From Lentzea albida (GTDB lineage: Bacteria > Actinomycetota > Actinomycetes > Mycobacteriales > Pseudonocardiaceae), in assembly GCF_900111005.1 (NCBI RefSeq), contig NZ_FOFV01000019.1:62001-126000 (forward strand): a stretch of 64,000 bases of DNA. The letters are read 5' to 3'. The notes under the pieces are model-generated. The model saw only the letters and a program-made list of their open reading frames with translations. It was not told the origin of the DNA and searched no databases. Shown here piece by piece: positions 19,569 through 27,900 of this stretch (within the stretch, counting starts at the first letter, position 1; each line of letters begins with the position of its first letter). The translations under genes were made by a program, and so were the position numbers.

Positions 19569-20153
19569 TCAGGCCGGTGTGCCGAGTGCGGAGGCCAGGG
19601 TGGCGACGCGGCGGGGGTCTCCTCCTGCGAGGAGCCAGTCGCGCGGGGTCGCGGGCTTGCCGTCTACGGGCAGGTCCTCCTGGTCGGTGGTCATGAACGC
19701 GGCGACGACGAGTGCCGGTTGGTCCGGCGGGATCTCCGCCAGGACGGTTTCGAGGCCCGGCAGGACGCCGGTGCCCGCGAACTGCCACGCGGGCAGGCGC
19801 CAGCTGCCCCTGTCCTTCCAGCCGACGAGCCTGCCCACGCCGAGGCGGTGCCGGATGCGGCTGGTGTCGACCTGGAGCTGGCGCGCGGCCTCGTTCACGG
19901 TCAGGGCCGAGTCGCGCAGGACAGCGTGGGCCACGACGGTGCGGGTGCGGGCACGCGCGTCGGCCGGGCCCGCCGGGGAGAGGTCGAGGCCCACGTCGGT
20001 GAGCGCCGCCTGCTGGTCCGGCGTGAAGTAGGTGGCCGGTTCCGGGTGCGGTGGGGCGAGCCTGCGTGCCGCGTCGGACACGAGGGCCAGGAACTCGTCG
20101 GGGCTCACCTGCAGGCCGGCCTTGGCCAGCACCGTCTCCAGCGCGGGGCTCAT
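19569..20153 (-). CDS. Antitoxin of RES module with HTH and toxin-binding C terminus
   Basis: The 194-aa protein has a long N-terminal region, a helix-turn-helix (ALTVNEAARQLQVDTSRIRH and following RLGVGRLVGWKDRG, about residues 85-125), and a C-terminal segment TPRDWLLAGGDPRRVATLAS that resembles the MbcA/ParS-Xre toxin-binding domain (..P..WL..G.D...V..LA..). It precedes the RES gene, the standard arrangement. It is longer than classical Xre/ParS antitoxins (about 130-150 aa) and its HTH looks more like an excisionase/MerR type. The ATG at 20153 is preceded by a GTG at 20159. A -10-like TATTCT sits six bases upstream, suggesting a leaderless mRNA and a dyad operator across the promoter. Confidence 0.75.
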   Translation of the reverse strand: MSPALETVLAKAGLQVSPDEFLALVSDAARRLAPPHPEPATYFTPDQQAALTDVGLDLSPAGPADARARTRTVVAHAVLRDSALTVNEAARQLQVDTSRIRHRLGVGRLVGWKDRGSWRLPAWQFAGTGVLPGLETVLAEIPPDQPALVVAAFMTTDQEDLPVDGKPATPRDWLLAGGDPRRVATLASALGTPA

Positions 20154-20181
20154 GCGCACAGAATATCCCGTGCGTGCGCAT
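20152..20181 (-). promoter_or_regulatory. Dyad operator/promoter of RES toxin-antitoxin module
   Basis: ATGCGCAC (20152-20159) and GTGCGCAT (20174-20181) form a perfect 8-bp inverted repeat with a 14-base spacer. The spacer contains the minus-strand -10-like hexamer TATTCT (20165-20160). A further GTGCGC half-site lies at 20184-20189. The layout is that expected for autorepression by the antitoxin. A -35 box is not evident. Confidence 0.55.
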
Positions 20182-20309
20182 TTGTGCGCCCTACGAACGG
20201 CTCAAGCTGGAATGGTCGACGTTGCGCGGTCACGCCGCGACGCTACGTGAGATTTCCCGGTCCGGACCGGTGACGTGGGCCTCATCTGGCACATCGATAC
20301 CATTCCCGG

Positions 20310-21479
20310 ATGCAGCTCGACCGCACCGCCAAGCGGGTCGTGGTGGCGTGGGCCGCCGTCATGGTGGCCACGCTCGTCTACGTCATGTACCGCCCGCAGG
20401 AGTTCTCGCTCGACCTGCGCGTCTACCGCAACGGCGGGGTGGCGTTCCTCAAGGACCTCCCCCTCTACGTCGACGGCTTCGCGAACCCGCTGGGCGGGCC
20501 CGACCTGCCCTTCACCTACCCGCCGATCGCCGCCGTGCTGTTCAGCCTGCTGGCGCTCGTGCCGCTCGGGGTCGCGATCTTCGTGGTGGCGGCTGCGAAC
20601 CTCGCGGCCCTCACCGCGTTGTGCCTGATCGCGGCGAGTCGCGTGGTCGGCTGGGGGCCGAAGGCCGTGGCGTGGGGACTGGGCGCGGCGGCGGTGTCGT
20701 CGATCTTCGACCCGCTGCGCGAGACGTTGTGGTTCGGGCAGATCAACCTGCTGCTGGGCCTGCTGGTGATGGCCGACTGCCTGCTGGAACGCACCCGCTG
20801 GTGGCCTCGGGGCGCGCTGATCGGGCTGGCGGCCGCCATCAAGCTCACGCCGGCGTTCTTCGCCTTGTTCTTCGTGGCGCGGCGGCAGTGGAAACCCGTG
20901 TTCGTGTCCATCGGCTCGTTCTTCGCCTTCGGGCTGTTGGGGGCCCTCATCTCGTTCGGCGACGCGAAGGAGTACTGGACGCACGCGCTGCTGGATCCGG
21001 GCCGCGTCGGGCGCCTCACCTACACCGCGAACCAGTCCCTGCGCGGTGTGCTGGCGCGGTTCGGCCTGGAGAACGGTGCGCAGGTCGGCGTGTGGCTCGT
21101 GCTGTCGCTTCTCGTCGTGGCGTCGGTGTGGTGGTTGGCGTCGCAGCTCGGTGACGTCGAGGCGTTCTTCGTCGTGGCGATCGGCGGCCTGCTGATCTCG
21201 CCGGTGTCGTGGGGGCACCACTGGGTCTGGATCGCGCCCGCGCTCGTGTTGCTCGCACGACCGGCCCTGCGCCGCCAGTGGGCATCGTGGGCGATCATCG
21301 CCGTCTTCGCGGCCGGGCCGCACTGGTGGTTCCCCAATGACAACGACGTCGAGCGCGACTGGGCGTGGTGGCAGCAGGTGGTCGGCAACCTCTACGTGTT
21401 CGTCGGGGTCGCCGTGCTGGTCACGCTCGCTGTGCGTGTCGTGCGCGCCCGTCGGAGAGCCGCTTCAGCCGCAGGCTGA
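20310..21479 (+). CDS. GT87-family (GT-C) membrane glycosyltransferase
   Basis: The 389-aa polytopic protein of the DUF2029/GT87 family is related to mycobacterial alpha-1,2-mannosyltransferases that use polyprenyl-phosphate-mannose. It shows the GT-C acidic motif in the first external loop (FSLDLRVYRNGG), FTYPPIAAVLFS, FGQINLLLGLLV, IKLTPAFFALFF, the YTANQSLRGV loop and PVSWGHHWVW near the C terminus. All are typical of GT87. About 9-10 spans. The acceptor is unknown but is likely a cell-envelope glycolipid or glycan. Its 3' end overlaps the convergent HdeD gene by 59 bp. Confidence 0.85.
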   Translation: MQLDRTAKRVVVAWAAVMVATLVYVMYRPQEFSLDLRVYRNGGVAFLKDLPLYVDGFANPLGGPDLPFTYPPIAAVLFSLLALVPLGVAIFVVAAANLAALTALCLIAASRVVGWGPKAVAWGLGAAAVSSIFDPLRETLWFGQINLLLGLLVMADCLLERTRWWPRGALIGLAAAIKLTPAFFALFFVARRQWKPVFVSIGSFFAFGLLGALISFGDAKEYWTHALLDPGRVGRLTYTANQSLRGVLARFGLENGAQVGVWLVLSLLVVASVWWLASQLGDVEAFFVVAIGGLLISPVSWGHHWVWIAPALVLLARPALRRQWASWAIIAVFAAGPHWWFPNDNDVERDWAWWQQVVGNLYVFVGVAVLVTLAVRVVRARRRAASAAG

Positions 21480-22002
21480 ACAGCACCAGCACCACGCCCC
21501 ACAGGATCGCGAACACGCCGATGGTGATCACGAACGCCAGGGCGCCCGCGGCCGGGTTCGTGATCAGGATGATGCCGAGCAGCACCGTCAGCGCGCCGGT
21601 GACGACGTAGAACCACTCGTTCGTCATCACCTTGCGCAGGCGGATGGCGTCGACTATCTGCAGCACGCCCGTCACGAGCGCCCACGCGGCGATGAGCAGC
21701 AACAGCGCGTTCGCCGTGATGCCCGGCAGGAACAACGCGATCAAGCCCGTGACCAGGCCGAGCACGCCGATCAGCCCGAGCGCCCAGCGTGCGGGCCACT
21801 CCTTGTGGGTGAGGGTCAGGTACAGCGTCATCACGCCGTCGAAGAACGCGTAGGCGCCCCAGAGGATGATCAACGCCAGCAGTGTGAGGCCCGGCCAGAC
21901 CAGGGCGGCCAGGCCGAACAGGACAGCGAACACCCCGCGCACCGTGAAGAGCCACCACCGTTGCATGGCCAGGATCGTCTCGGCTGTCGCGGGGCTCGGC
22001 AA
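21421..22002 (-). CDS. HdeD-family (DUF308) membrane protein
   Basis: This 193-aa protein has six predicted spans arranged as three similar two-helix units (WWLFTVRGVFAVLFGLAAL, then WALGLIGVLGLVTGLIALF, then WFYVVTGALTVLLGIILI), the internal triplication of the HdeD/DUF308 family. HdeD is linked to acid resistance in E. coli; the role in actinobacteria is unclear. The start shown is TTG with GAGGG upstream; an ATG at 21966 is the alternative. It overlaps the convergent glycosyltransferase gene by 59 bp. Confidence 0.82.
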   Translation of the reverse strand: MPSPATAETILAMQRWWLFTVRGVFAVLFGLAALVWPGLTLLALIILWGAYAFFDGVMTLYLTLTHKEWPARWALGLIGVLGLVTGLIALFLPGITANALLLLIAAWALVTGVLQIVDAIRLRKVMTNEWFYVVTGALTVLLGIILITNPAAGALAFVITIGVFAILWGVVLVLFSLRLKRLSDGRARHAQRA

Positions 22003-22019
22003 CCTGAGACCCTCGTTCG

Positions 22020-22547
22020 GTGCTGATCCGAGTGGCTGACTGGGAACGCATCCGGTCCGGCGAGGTCACGCTGCAGTTCCGGCGGTGGAAGCGGCCGACC
22101 GTGCGGGCCGGCGGGACGTTGCGGACGTCGCTGGGCGTCCTCGCGATCGACGCCGTGGACGTGGTGTCCCGCGTGACGCGCGCGGAGGCGGTGGCCGCCG
22201 GGTTTCCGACCGTCGCCGCCCTGAAGTCCTTTGTGGACGGATGGGAAGGTGTGCTTTACCGCATCCGCCTGCGTTATCTGGGTGAAGATCCGCGCATCGA
22301 GCTGCGTTCGTCGTCCGATGTGGACGGACTGGAGCTCTCCGGCGACGCCGTGGCGTTGCTGCGGCTGATCGCCGCGAACCCGGCCGTGCGGGCCGCCGAC
22401 CTGGCCGCCTCGGTGGGCCGCGAGAAGCTGCCGTTCAAGGCGGACGTCCGCAAGCTCAAGGCCGAGGGGCTCACCGAGTCGCTGGAGGTGGGGTACCGCC
22501 TCTCCCCGCGGGGAGAGGCGTACCTGTGCACCCTCGACCGGGGCTAG
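22020..22547 (+). CDS. ASCH/PUA-like domain protein with C-terminal winged-helix-like part
   Basis: The 175-aa protein begins LIRVADWERIRSGEVTLQFR with the following WKRPTVRAG and a LGVLAIDAVDVV strand, which match the beta-barrel of ASCH (PUA-related) domains that bind RNA. Residues from about 100 resemble a small helical DNA- or RNA-binding unit (ALLRLIAANPAVRAADLAASVGREKLPFKADVRKLKAEGL, i.e. winged-helix-like). Function is unknown; RNA binding is inference. The GTG start at 22020 lies 17 bp from the divergent HdeD start. A perfect 20-bp hairpin (22499-22518) lies within the 3' end of the frame. Confidence 0.65.
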   Translation: MLIRVADWERIRSGEVTLQFRRWKRPTVRAGGTLRTSLGVLAIDAVDVVSRVTRAEAVAAGFPTVAALKSFVDGWEGVLYRIRLRYLGEDPRIELRSSSDVDGLELSGDAVALLRLIAANPAVRAADLAASVGREKLPFKADVRKLKAEGLTESLEVGYRLSPRGEAYLCTLDRG

Positions 22548-22557
22548 GACCTAGCCC
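22541..22557. terminator. Compact hairpin containing both convergent stop codons
   Basis: A perfect 7-bp stem (gggctag / ctagccc) with a 3-base loop lies where two genes converge. The TAG stop codons of both genes form part of the stem. Weak as a terminator by itself; likely bidirectional. Confidence 0.4.
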
Positions 22558-23453
22558 TGGCCCGTGATGATCGAGACCGCCCGGTCCTGCGTCTGCTCGT
22601 TCACCTCGGCGACCTGGAAACCGCGCGCCACCGCGTGCGCCACCAGCTCGGGCTCCGGCGGGAGGCCGTACTTGCGCAGGTAGTGCGGCACGGCGCCGGC
22701 CCAGATCCAGGTGCCGTCGGTGCGGAAGTTGAGCGGCACGTCCTGCTCGCCGCTCTGCGAGAACTCGTCGAGGTCGTAGCTGCGCGCGGCCAGCACGACC
22801 GGCGCCGATTCGAGGTAGTTCAGCAGCCCTTCGAGCAGCTGCGGGTCGACCGGCTGGCGGTTGACCACGATGCGGCCGTCGTCGTTCTTGCCGTCGTACA
22901 CGCGGGCCGTCCGCAGCTCACCGGAGGCCGCCTGCTGGTCCGGCTGGGACGCCGGGACCTGGAACTCCTGCTGCTGCGGCGCCTGCTGGGGCTCCGGCTC
23001 GGGCGCGGGCAGCGGCGGCAGGCCGACGCGCTGGCGCCACCAGTCCGGGATCTGCCGGTCCGGGCGCGGGAACGTCTGCAGCTCGTCGCGGAAACCGATG
23101 GGCGGCGGCGCGTTGCGCCAGCGGGGCTCGTCCTCGGCGTTGAAGTCCACCGTGAACGCCGCGGGCGCCTCGATCTCGTACGTCGCGCTCAGCCACGTGC
23201 CGCGCTCGGGGTGGTACATGCCCCCGCGCAGGTGACCGAACATCTGCACGACGTCCATCGGCGGCCGCACCGGGCGCAGCTGGCCGTCGGGCCCCGCGAA
23301 CGCCAGGTCGACCTCGATGTGCCGGCCCGCGGCGCGGTACTCGGCACGGATGCGCTGCCAGCCCTGCGGTACGGCCGGCAGCATGGCACGGCCGATCTGC
23401 CGCACCAACTGCTGCTGGTCCTGCTCGCTCAGCGGTGTCGCCGGCTGGCTCAT
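22551..23453 (-). CDS. Two-domain YezG-like putative immunity protein of T7SS toxin locus
   Basis: A 300-aa soluble protein. Residues 1-150 resemble the YezG/DUF600 antitoxin fold (PQGWQRIRAEYRAAGRHIEV, then FRDELQTFPRPDRQIPDWW). A Pro/Gln linker (about 150-178) follows, then a C-terminal domain with the NVPLNFRTDGTWIWAGAV-like motif QDVPLNFRTDGTWIWAGAV and HYLRKYGLPPEPELVAHA, common in proteins beside actinobacterial ESX-secreted toxins. It is the last gene of the minus-strand toxin block, so an immunity or toxin-handling role is inferred. The partner may be a lost toxin whose remnant is immediately upstream. Confidence 0.6.
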   Translation of the reverse strand: MSQPATPLSEQDQQQLVRQIGRAMLPAVPQGWQRIRAEYRAAGRHIEVDLAFAGPDGQLRPVRPPMDVVQMFGHLRGGMYHPERGTWLSATYEIEAPAAFTVDFNAEDEPRWRNAPPPIGFRDELQTFPRPDRQIPDWWRQRVGLPPLPAPEPEPQQAPQQQEFQVPASQPDQQAASGELRTARVYDGKNDDGRIVVNRQPVDPQLLEGLLNYLESAPVVLAARSYDLDEFSQSGEQDVPLNFRTDGTWIWAGAVPHYLRKYGLPPEPELVAHAVARGFQVAEVNEQTQDRAVSIITGQG

Positions 23454-23575
23454 GTGGTCCTCGCCCCTCTCCCCGTGAAAGCCCGCTGATCTTATCGGGC
23501 CTCCGCGACGCGCGCGGGCCGGTCATGCACCTTGCGCCGTTCACACAACTCCGAGTGGGTGTCCGGCCCGGTGGT

Positions 23576-24046
23576 TCAGAGCTGCTTCTCGCCGACCCGG
23601 GTGCCGTCGAGGAGGTGCTGCGGCAGGTAGTCGGACTCGACGGTGATGCCGACGCCCGCGTCCCTGTCCTTGTCGTGCGTGCCCGGCGCGAAGCCGTCGT
23701 CGCCGGTCTTGGACCGGGTGCCGTCCGGGAGGATCTCGGGGTCGCTCGTGAAGACGCGGCCGTGGCTGTCGGTCCAGGCCGGCTTGGTCGGCGCGAGGAC
23801 CGGCGCGTCGAGGTGCCGGGACAACTGCTGGGCGAAGTCGTTGCTACCCGCGTCGCACCCGATCAGCCTCACCGGCCGGCTGCCGTCGTACCCGCCCCGG
23901 CGCAGCATGTCGGCGTACTCGGCCGGGGTGCAGTCGTGGCCACCGATGCGGGCGTGGCCGTCCGGGGTCTGCTCCGCGTGGCGGGCGTGGGCCTCTTCCG
24001 GGGTCGGGCGGGGCGTCCGGGTCGTGGCTGTTCGGGATTGCCCTCG
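23576..24046 (-). pseudogene. Collapsed second toxin/Imm49 copy
   Basis: The minus-strand frame directly after the Imm49 stop codon is open but has no start codon at its head. It reads RPTPEEAHARHAEQTPDG, then a near copy of the large toxin's pre-toxin domain (YDGSRPVRLIGCDAGSNDFA, APTKPAWTDSHGRVFTSD, ILPDGTR) missing about 30 residues found in the full toxin, and ends with VESDYLPQHLLDGT. That last piece matches the C-terminal end of Imm49 (VESDYLPENLVRGT), not a toxin. So a second toxin-immunity unit was fused by deletion of the nuclease domain and most of the immunity gene. DNA identity to 26160-26370 is about 90 percent by eye over the best part. Confidence 0.8.
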
Positions 24047-24916
24047 TCAGCGGTTCGACCAGGTGCCCCGCACCAGGTTCTCGGGCAGGTAGTCGGACTC
24101 GACCTCGACCGGGAAGCCGTTGTCGCGGCCGAGGATCGCCATGGCGAGGACCGGCAGTGCGACGAAACCGGAGGGGTCGTCCGCGAGGTCCGCCTGGCTC
24201 CAGTAGTCGCGGTGCCCCGTGGTCGCCTGCACCAGCGCGTCGTGGAATTGCTCGGACGTCCCTCGGAGCACGCGGTACAGCATGTTCACCGGCGGGTACG
24301 CGACCAGCAGCATGTACTCGCGGGACGCGAACTTCGCGTTCTCCGGATCGCTCAGGTCGATCACCGACTCGAGCAGTTCCGGCGAGATCGGGTCACCGCT
24401 CAGGAAGCGCTGCAGCGTCTCGATCCACGGGTGGACGTACTCCTCGACCTTCGCGCCGCTGCCGCGCAGCGTGTACTTGCCGACCGCGCACAGCTCCTGG
24501 ATCCGCTCTTCGCTCCGGGTGATCACGGCGAGCCACGCCGCGGTCAGCCAGTCGACGGGAGTCGCGTGCCAGTTCGGGCCGACCACCGGCAGCGTCACGG
24601 TCTGGTCGCCGAGCTGGTACTGGACTTCCTCCTCGGACTTGGAGGTGCGGGCGAACACCGCGTTGGCCGCCTGCGAGGCGAGCACGGCGGCGCGCCACGT
24701 CTCCTCCTGGCCCGCGGTCGGGTCGAGCACCGTCAGGTAGGCGAAGCGCATGATCGCGCGACTGCGCACCGAGCCGAGGGCGTCCTCGTCACCGTCGGCG
24801 ACCACGTCCTCCATGGCCGACTCGATCAGCGACTGGAGCGTGTCGACCTGCCTGCGGGCGAAGTCCGCGTCGATGTCGTGCCGGGGGATGGTCTCCATCG
24901 CGTTGTCGATCCTCAC
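24047..24916 (-). CDS. Imm49-type immunity protein
   Basis: The 289-aa, mostly helical protein is of the Imm49 type: RHDIDADFARRQVDTLQSLI near the start, RAIMRFAYLTVLDP, WLTAAWLAVITR, GSGAKVEEYVHPWIETLQRF, and the C-terminal VEVESDYLPENLV. Imm49 proteins neutralise toxins secreted by type VII and related systems. The GTG at 24916 overlaps the toxin stop (GTGA), so it is translationally coupled to the toxin, as expected for its cognate immunity; an ATG at 24898 is possible. Its C-terminal motif recurs in the adjacent pseudogene. Confidence 0.78.
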   Translation of the reverse strand: MRIDNAMETIPRHDIDADFARRQVDTLQSLIESAMEDVVADGDEDALGSVRSRAIMRFAYLTVLDPTAGQEETWRAAVLASQAANAVFARTSKSEEEVQYQLGDQTVTLPVVGPNWHATPVDWLTAAWLAVITRSEERIQELCAVGKYTLRGSGAKVEEYVHPWIETLQRFLSGDPISPELLESVIDLSDPENAKFASREYMLLVAYPPVNMLYRVLRGTSEQFHDALVQATTGHRDYWSQADLADDPSGFVALPVLAMAILGRDNGFPVEVESDYLPENLVRGTWSNR

Positions 24917-27900
24917 CTCAGTGGCAGACGCGGTCGGTAATCGTAACCCTCGTACGGACGGTACTTCCAACCGGTGAGCTCGTGGTCGACACCCTTCTCG
25001 TTGGTCTGCGCGCGCACTTCGACGTAGTCGAGCCGGCCGTCCTTCTTGGCCTTCCGCAGCTCTTCGGCGAGGAGTGCCTCGTCCCCGCCGCGGCGCTCCA
25101 TCGCGCGCAGCGTGTCGTCGAAGTAGGCGGGGTGTCCCTGCTCGTAGTACTTGGGCTCGCCGTTGACGACGACCTTGCGCTCGCTCGGATCACCGCTGGG
25201 CGCCTTGGCCTCGTGGATGACGTAGTCGGGCTTCTGGCCGTCGAGGTAGTCGACCTTGTAGACCTGGTCGAAGTTGCTGTGGCCCGGCGTGCCCGGCGAG
25301 TGCACCGGGGTGATCTCGGCGAGCACCCGACCGGTCTTCGCGTCGTAGACCTCGAGGGTGTCGCGACTGGTGTGCGACGGGTCGAAATCGCCACCGCCCT
25401 TGGTGCGGAAGTCCACCTCCGCGTCGGGGAACGCGTGGGCGAACTGCCCGTGGACGCGATCCCTGAGCGCGTGCACGGACACCTGCTCGCCGAACGCCTC
25501 GGACGCCGCGGTCTGCGCCCCGATCGCGTCGGAACGCTCCTGGGAGCCCTTGGGCGTGTCGCGCAGGGCGTCCTGGACCTCCTGCATCTTCTCCTGGCGC
25601 GTCGCGGTCTTCTCGTCGATCTTGCGGTCGTCGGCGGCCTGCCACTCCTGGTCGTCGCGGTAGGCGTCCTGCCGGGTCTCCTGCGAGCCGTCCGCGGAGT
25701 CCGAACCGGACTCGTGCCTCGGTTCCGTCCTCGACCGGGTCTCGTCGAAACCGAGCGACTCCGCGGGCGGGCGGTCGGCCTTGAACTCCGGCGTGCCGTT
25801 GTTGAGGTTGACGGGCGGAGGCTCCATGCCGTCGACGTCCGGCGAGCGGTGCTTGTTGACCACGAGCTCGGTCTCGCCGTTCTTCGGGCGCTCGTAGTAG
25901 TGGTGCTCGATGTAGTCCTTGCTCGCGATCTTCTCGCGCGGCGACATACCGCTGGTCTCGCCGGGCTTGTCGCGCCAGTCGACCTCGTCACCGTCCGAGC
26001 CGCTGTCGCCGCGGTCGACGGCGCCGTCGGTGTCGGTGTCGGCGTCCGGGTCGTGGCGCTGGGTGTCCGGCGCGTAGCCGTCGTCGCCCGCGCTGGTCCT
26101 GCTGCCGTCGGGGTGGTGGGTCTCCCACTCGCCGTTCGGCGGGATCCTGGGCTGGCGGGTGCCGTCGGGGAGGATCTCGGCGTCGCTCGTGAAGACGCGG
26201 CCGTGCGCGTCGGTCCAGGCGGGCTTCGTGGGGGCCAGGACGGGCGCGTCGAGGTGCCGGGACAGCTGCTGGGCGAAGTCGTTGCTGCCCGCGTCGCAGC
26301 CGATCAGGCGGACGGGCCTGCTGCCGTCGTACCCGCTGCGGCGGAGCATGTCGGCGTACTCGGCCGGGGTGTACTCGTGCCCGCCGATGCGGGCCCTGCC
26401 GTCCGGCGTGACGTGGACGTCCGCCGTGAAGTAGCGCGGGTCCTCCGGCACCCGGTGGGGCAGGTCGCCCATGTCCCTGTCGCCGCCGTGGTGGGAGACG
26501 CCGGCCGGAGTGCTCTCGGCGTGGCGGGCGTGTGCCTCCGCGGGGCTCGGGCGGTCCGCGGACGGGGCGTCGGGACCGTTCGGGTCGGTGTTCGGGTCGG
26601 TGCTCGGGGAGTCGCCGTCGTGCGGCTTGTCCGGGGTGTTGTCGCGCGGCCGGTCGGCGTCCGGGCCGTGGTGGGGCGCGTCCGGGTGGTGGGGCGCGTC
26701 CGGACGGACGGGTGCGCCGGGGTGGCGCGGGGGTGCTGCCGTGTCCGTGCCGCGGGGACGGGAGGTGTCCGGGGTGTTCAGGCTGTGCGGACGCGTGCCG
26801 TCGGGGCGGTTGCCGTCAGGGCGGTTACCGGGGCCGCTGCCGTCCGGGCGGGACGGGGAGTCGGGCCGGTGGGGGGCGTCCGGGCGCGACGGGGAGTTAG
26901 GGCCGCCTTGCGGCGTGTTGGGGCCGTGCTGCGGGAAGGGGCTGTTGTGGGGAGTGTTCGGCCCGTGGGGCGCGTCGGGACGCGACGGCGCGTGGGGGCC
27001 GCCCTGCGGTGCGTTGGGGCCTGACGGGGCGTGTGGCGCGTCAGGTCGCGACGACGGCGTCGTGGTGCCGCTGTGAGGCGCGTCGGGACGGGCCGGCGGG
27101 TTGGGGCCACCGTGTGGCGCGTTGGGCGCGTGCGGGGTGTTGGGGCGTGACGGCGTGGTGCCTCCGTGCGGCGCGTCCGGCCGGGAGGTCGGTGCGTTGG
27201 GGCCGCTGTGCGGTGCGTTCGGCGCGTGGGGCGCGTTGGGACCGCCGTGAGGTGTGTTGGGGCCGCCGAACGGTGTGGTGGACGGCGCGTGCGGGGCCGC
27301 TGAGGACGGGGTCGTGGCGCGGCTCGGGGGAGTCGCGTCGGGCCGGGGCGCGGTCGGGGCGCCTCCCGTCGACGGGGAGTGCGGGGTGCCCGCCGACGGT
27401 GCGTGCGGCATGCCGCCGGACGGGGCGCCGCTCGACGGCATCGAGGGTGACGACGGTGTCGACGGCGAGTGCGGCATCGACGGCGACGTGGGCGTCGACG
27501 GGGCCGTCGGGCGGGGTGGTGCGTCCGCTCGGGCCGCCGACGTCGAGGTGTCCGGGGTGCGCGGGGCCGGGGCGCCCGAGCCCAGGTCGCCTCGGCTGCC
27601 GGGGGTGCCGGTCCAACCCTGGCCAGGGCCTGCCGGGGGACGGCCGGCCGCCGGGGAGGACGGGGCGTTGCCGCCGCCCGCGTTCGGGGCGCCGCCGCCC
27701 ATCGGGCCCGCCTGGGCCGGGGTGGTGTCCGGGGTGCGCGGTGCGGCCGGTGCGTGCGGGGCGTCCGGTCGTGCCGGGGCCTCGGGCGGTGCCACCGAGG
27801 ACTGGACGGTCTGGCCCGTGTTGCGGGGTGCGGGAGCGTCCGGCGTGGACGAGGGCGCGGCAGGGGCGTGCGGTGCTCCGGGGCCCGCCGGGGACGAGGG

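Noticed and set aside
22499..22518. Perfect 20-bp hairpin in the 3' end of the ASCH-like gene as an attenuator
   Set aside because: Lies within coding sequence near the stop and is not followed by a T run; could be part of terminator structure or chance.
24982..27024. 680-aa plus-strand open frame across the toxin gene
   Set aside because: Valine/glycine/arginine-only composition antisense to the repeat-rich toxin; no domain.
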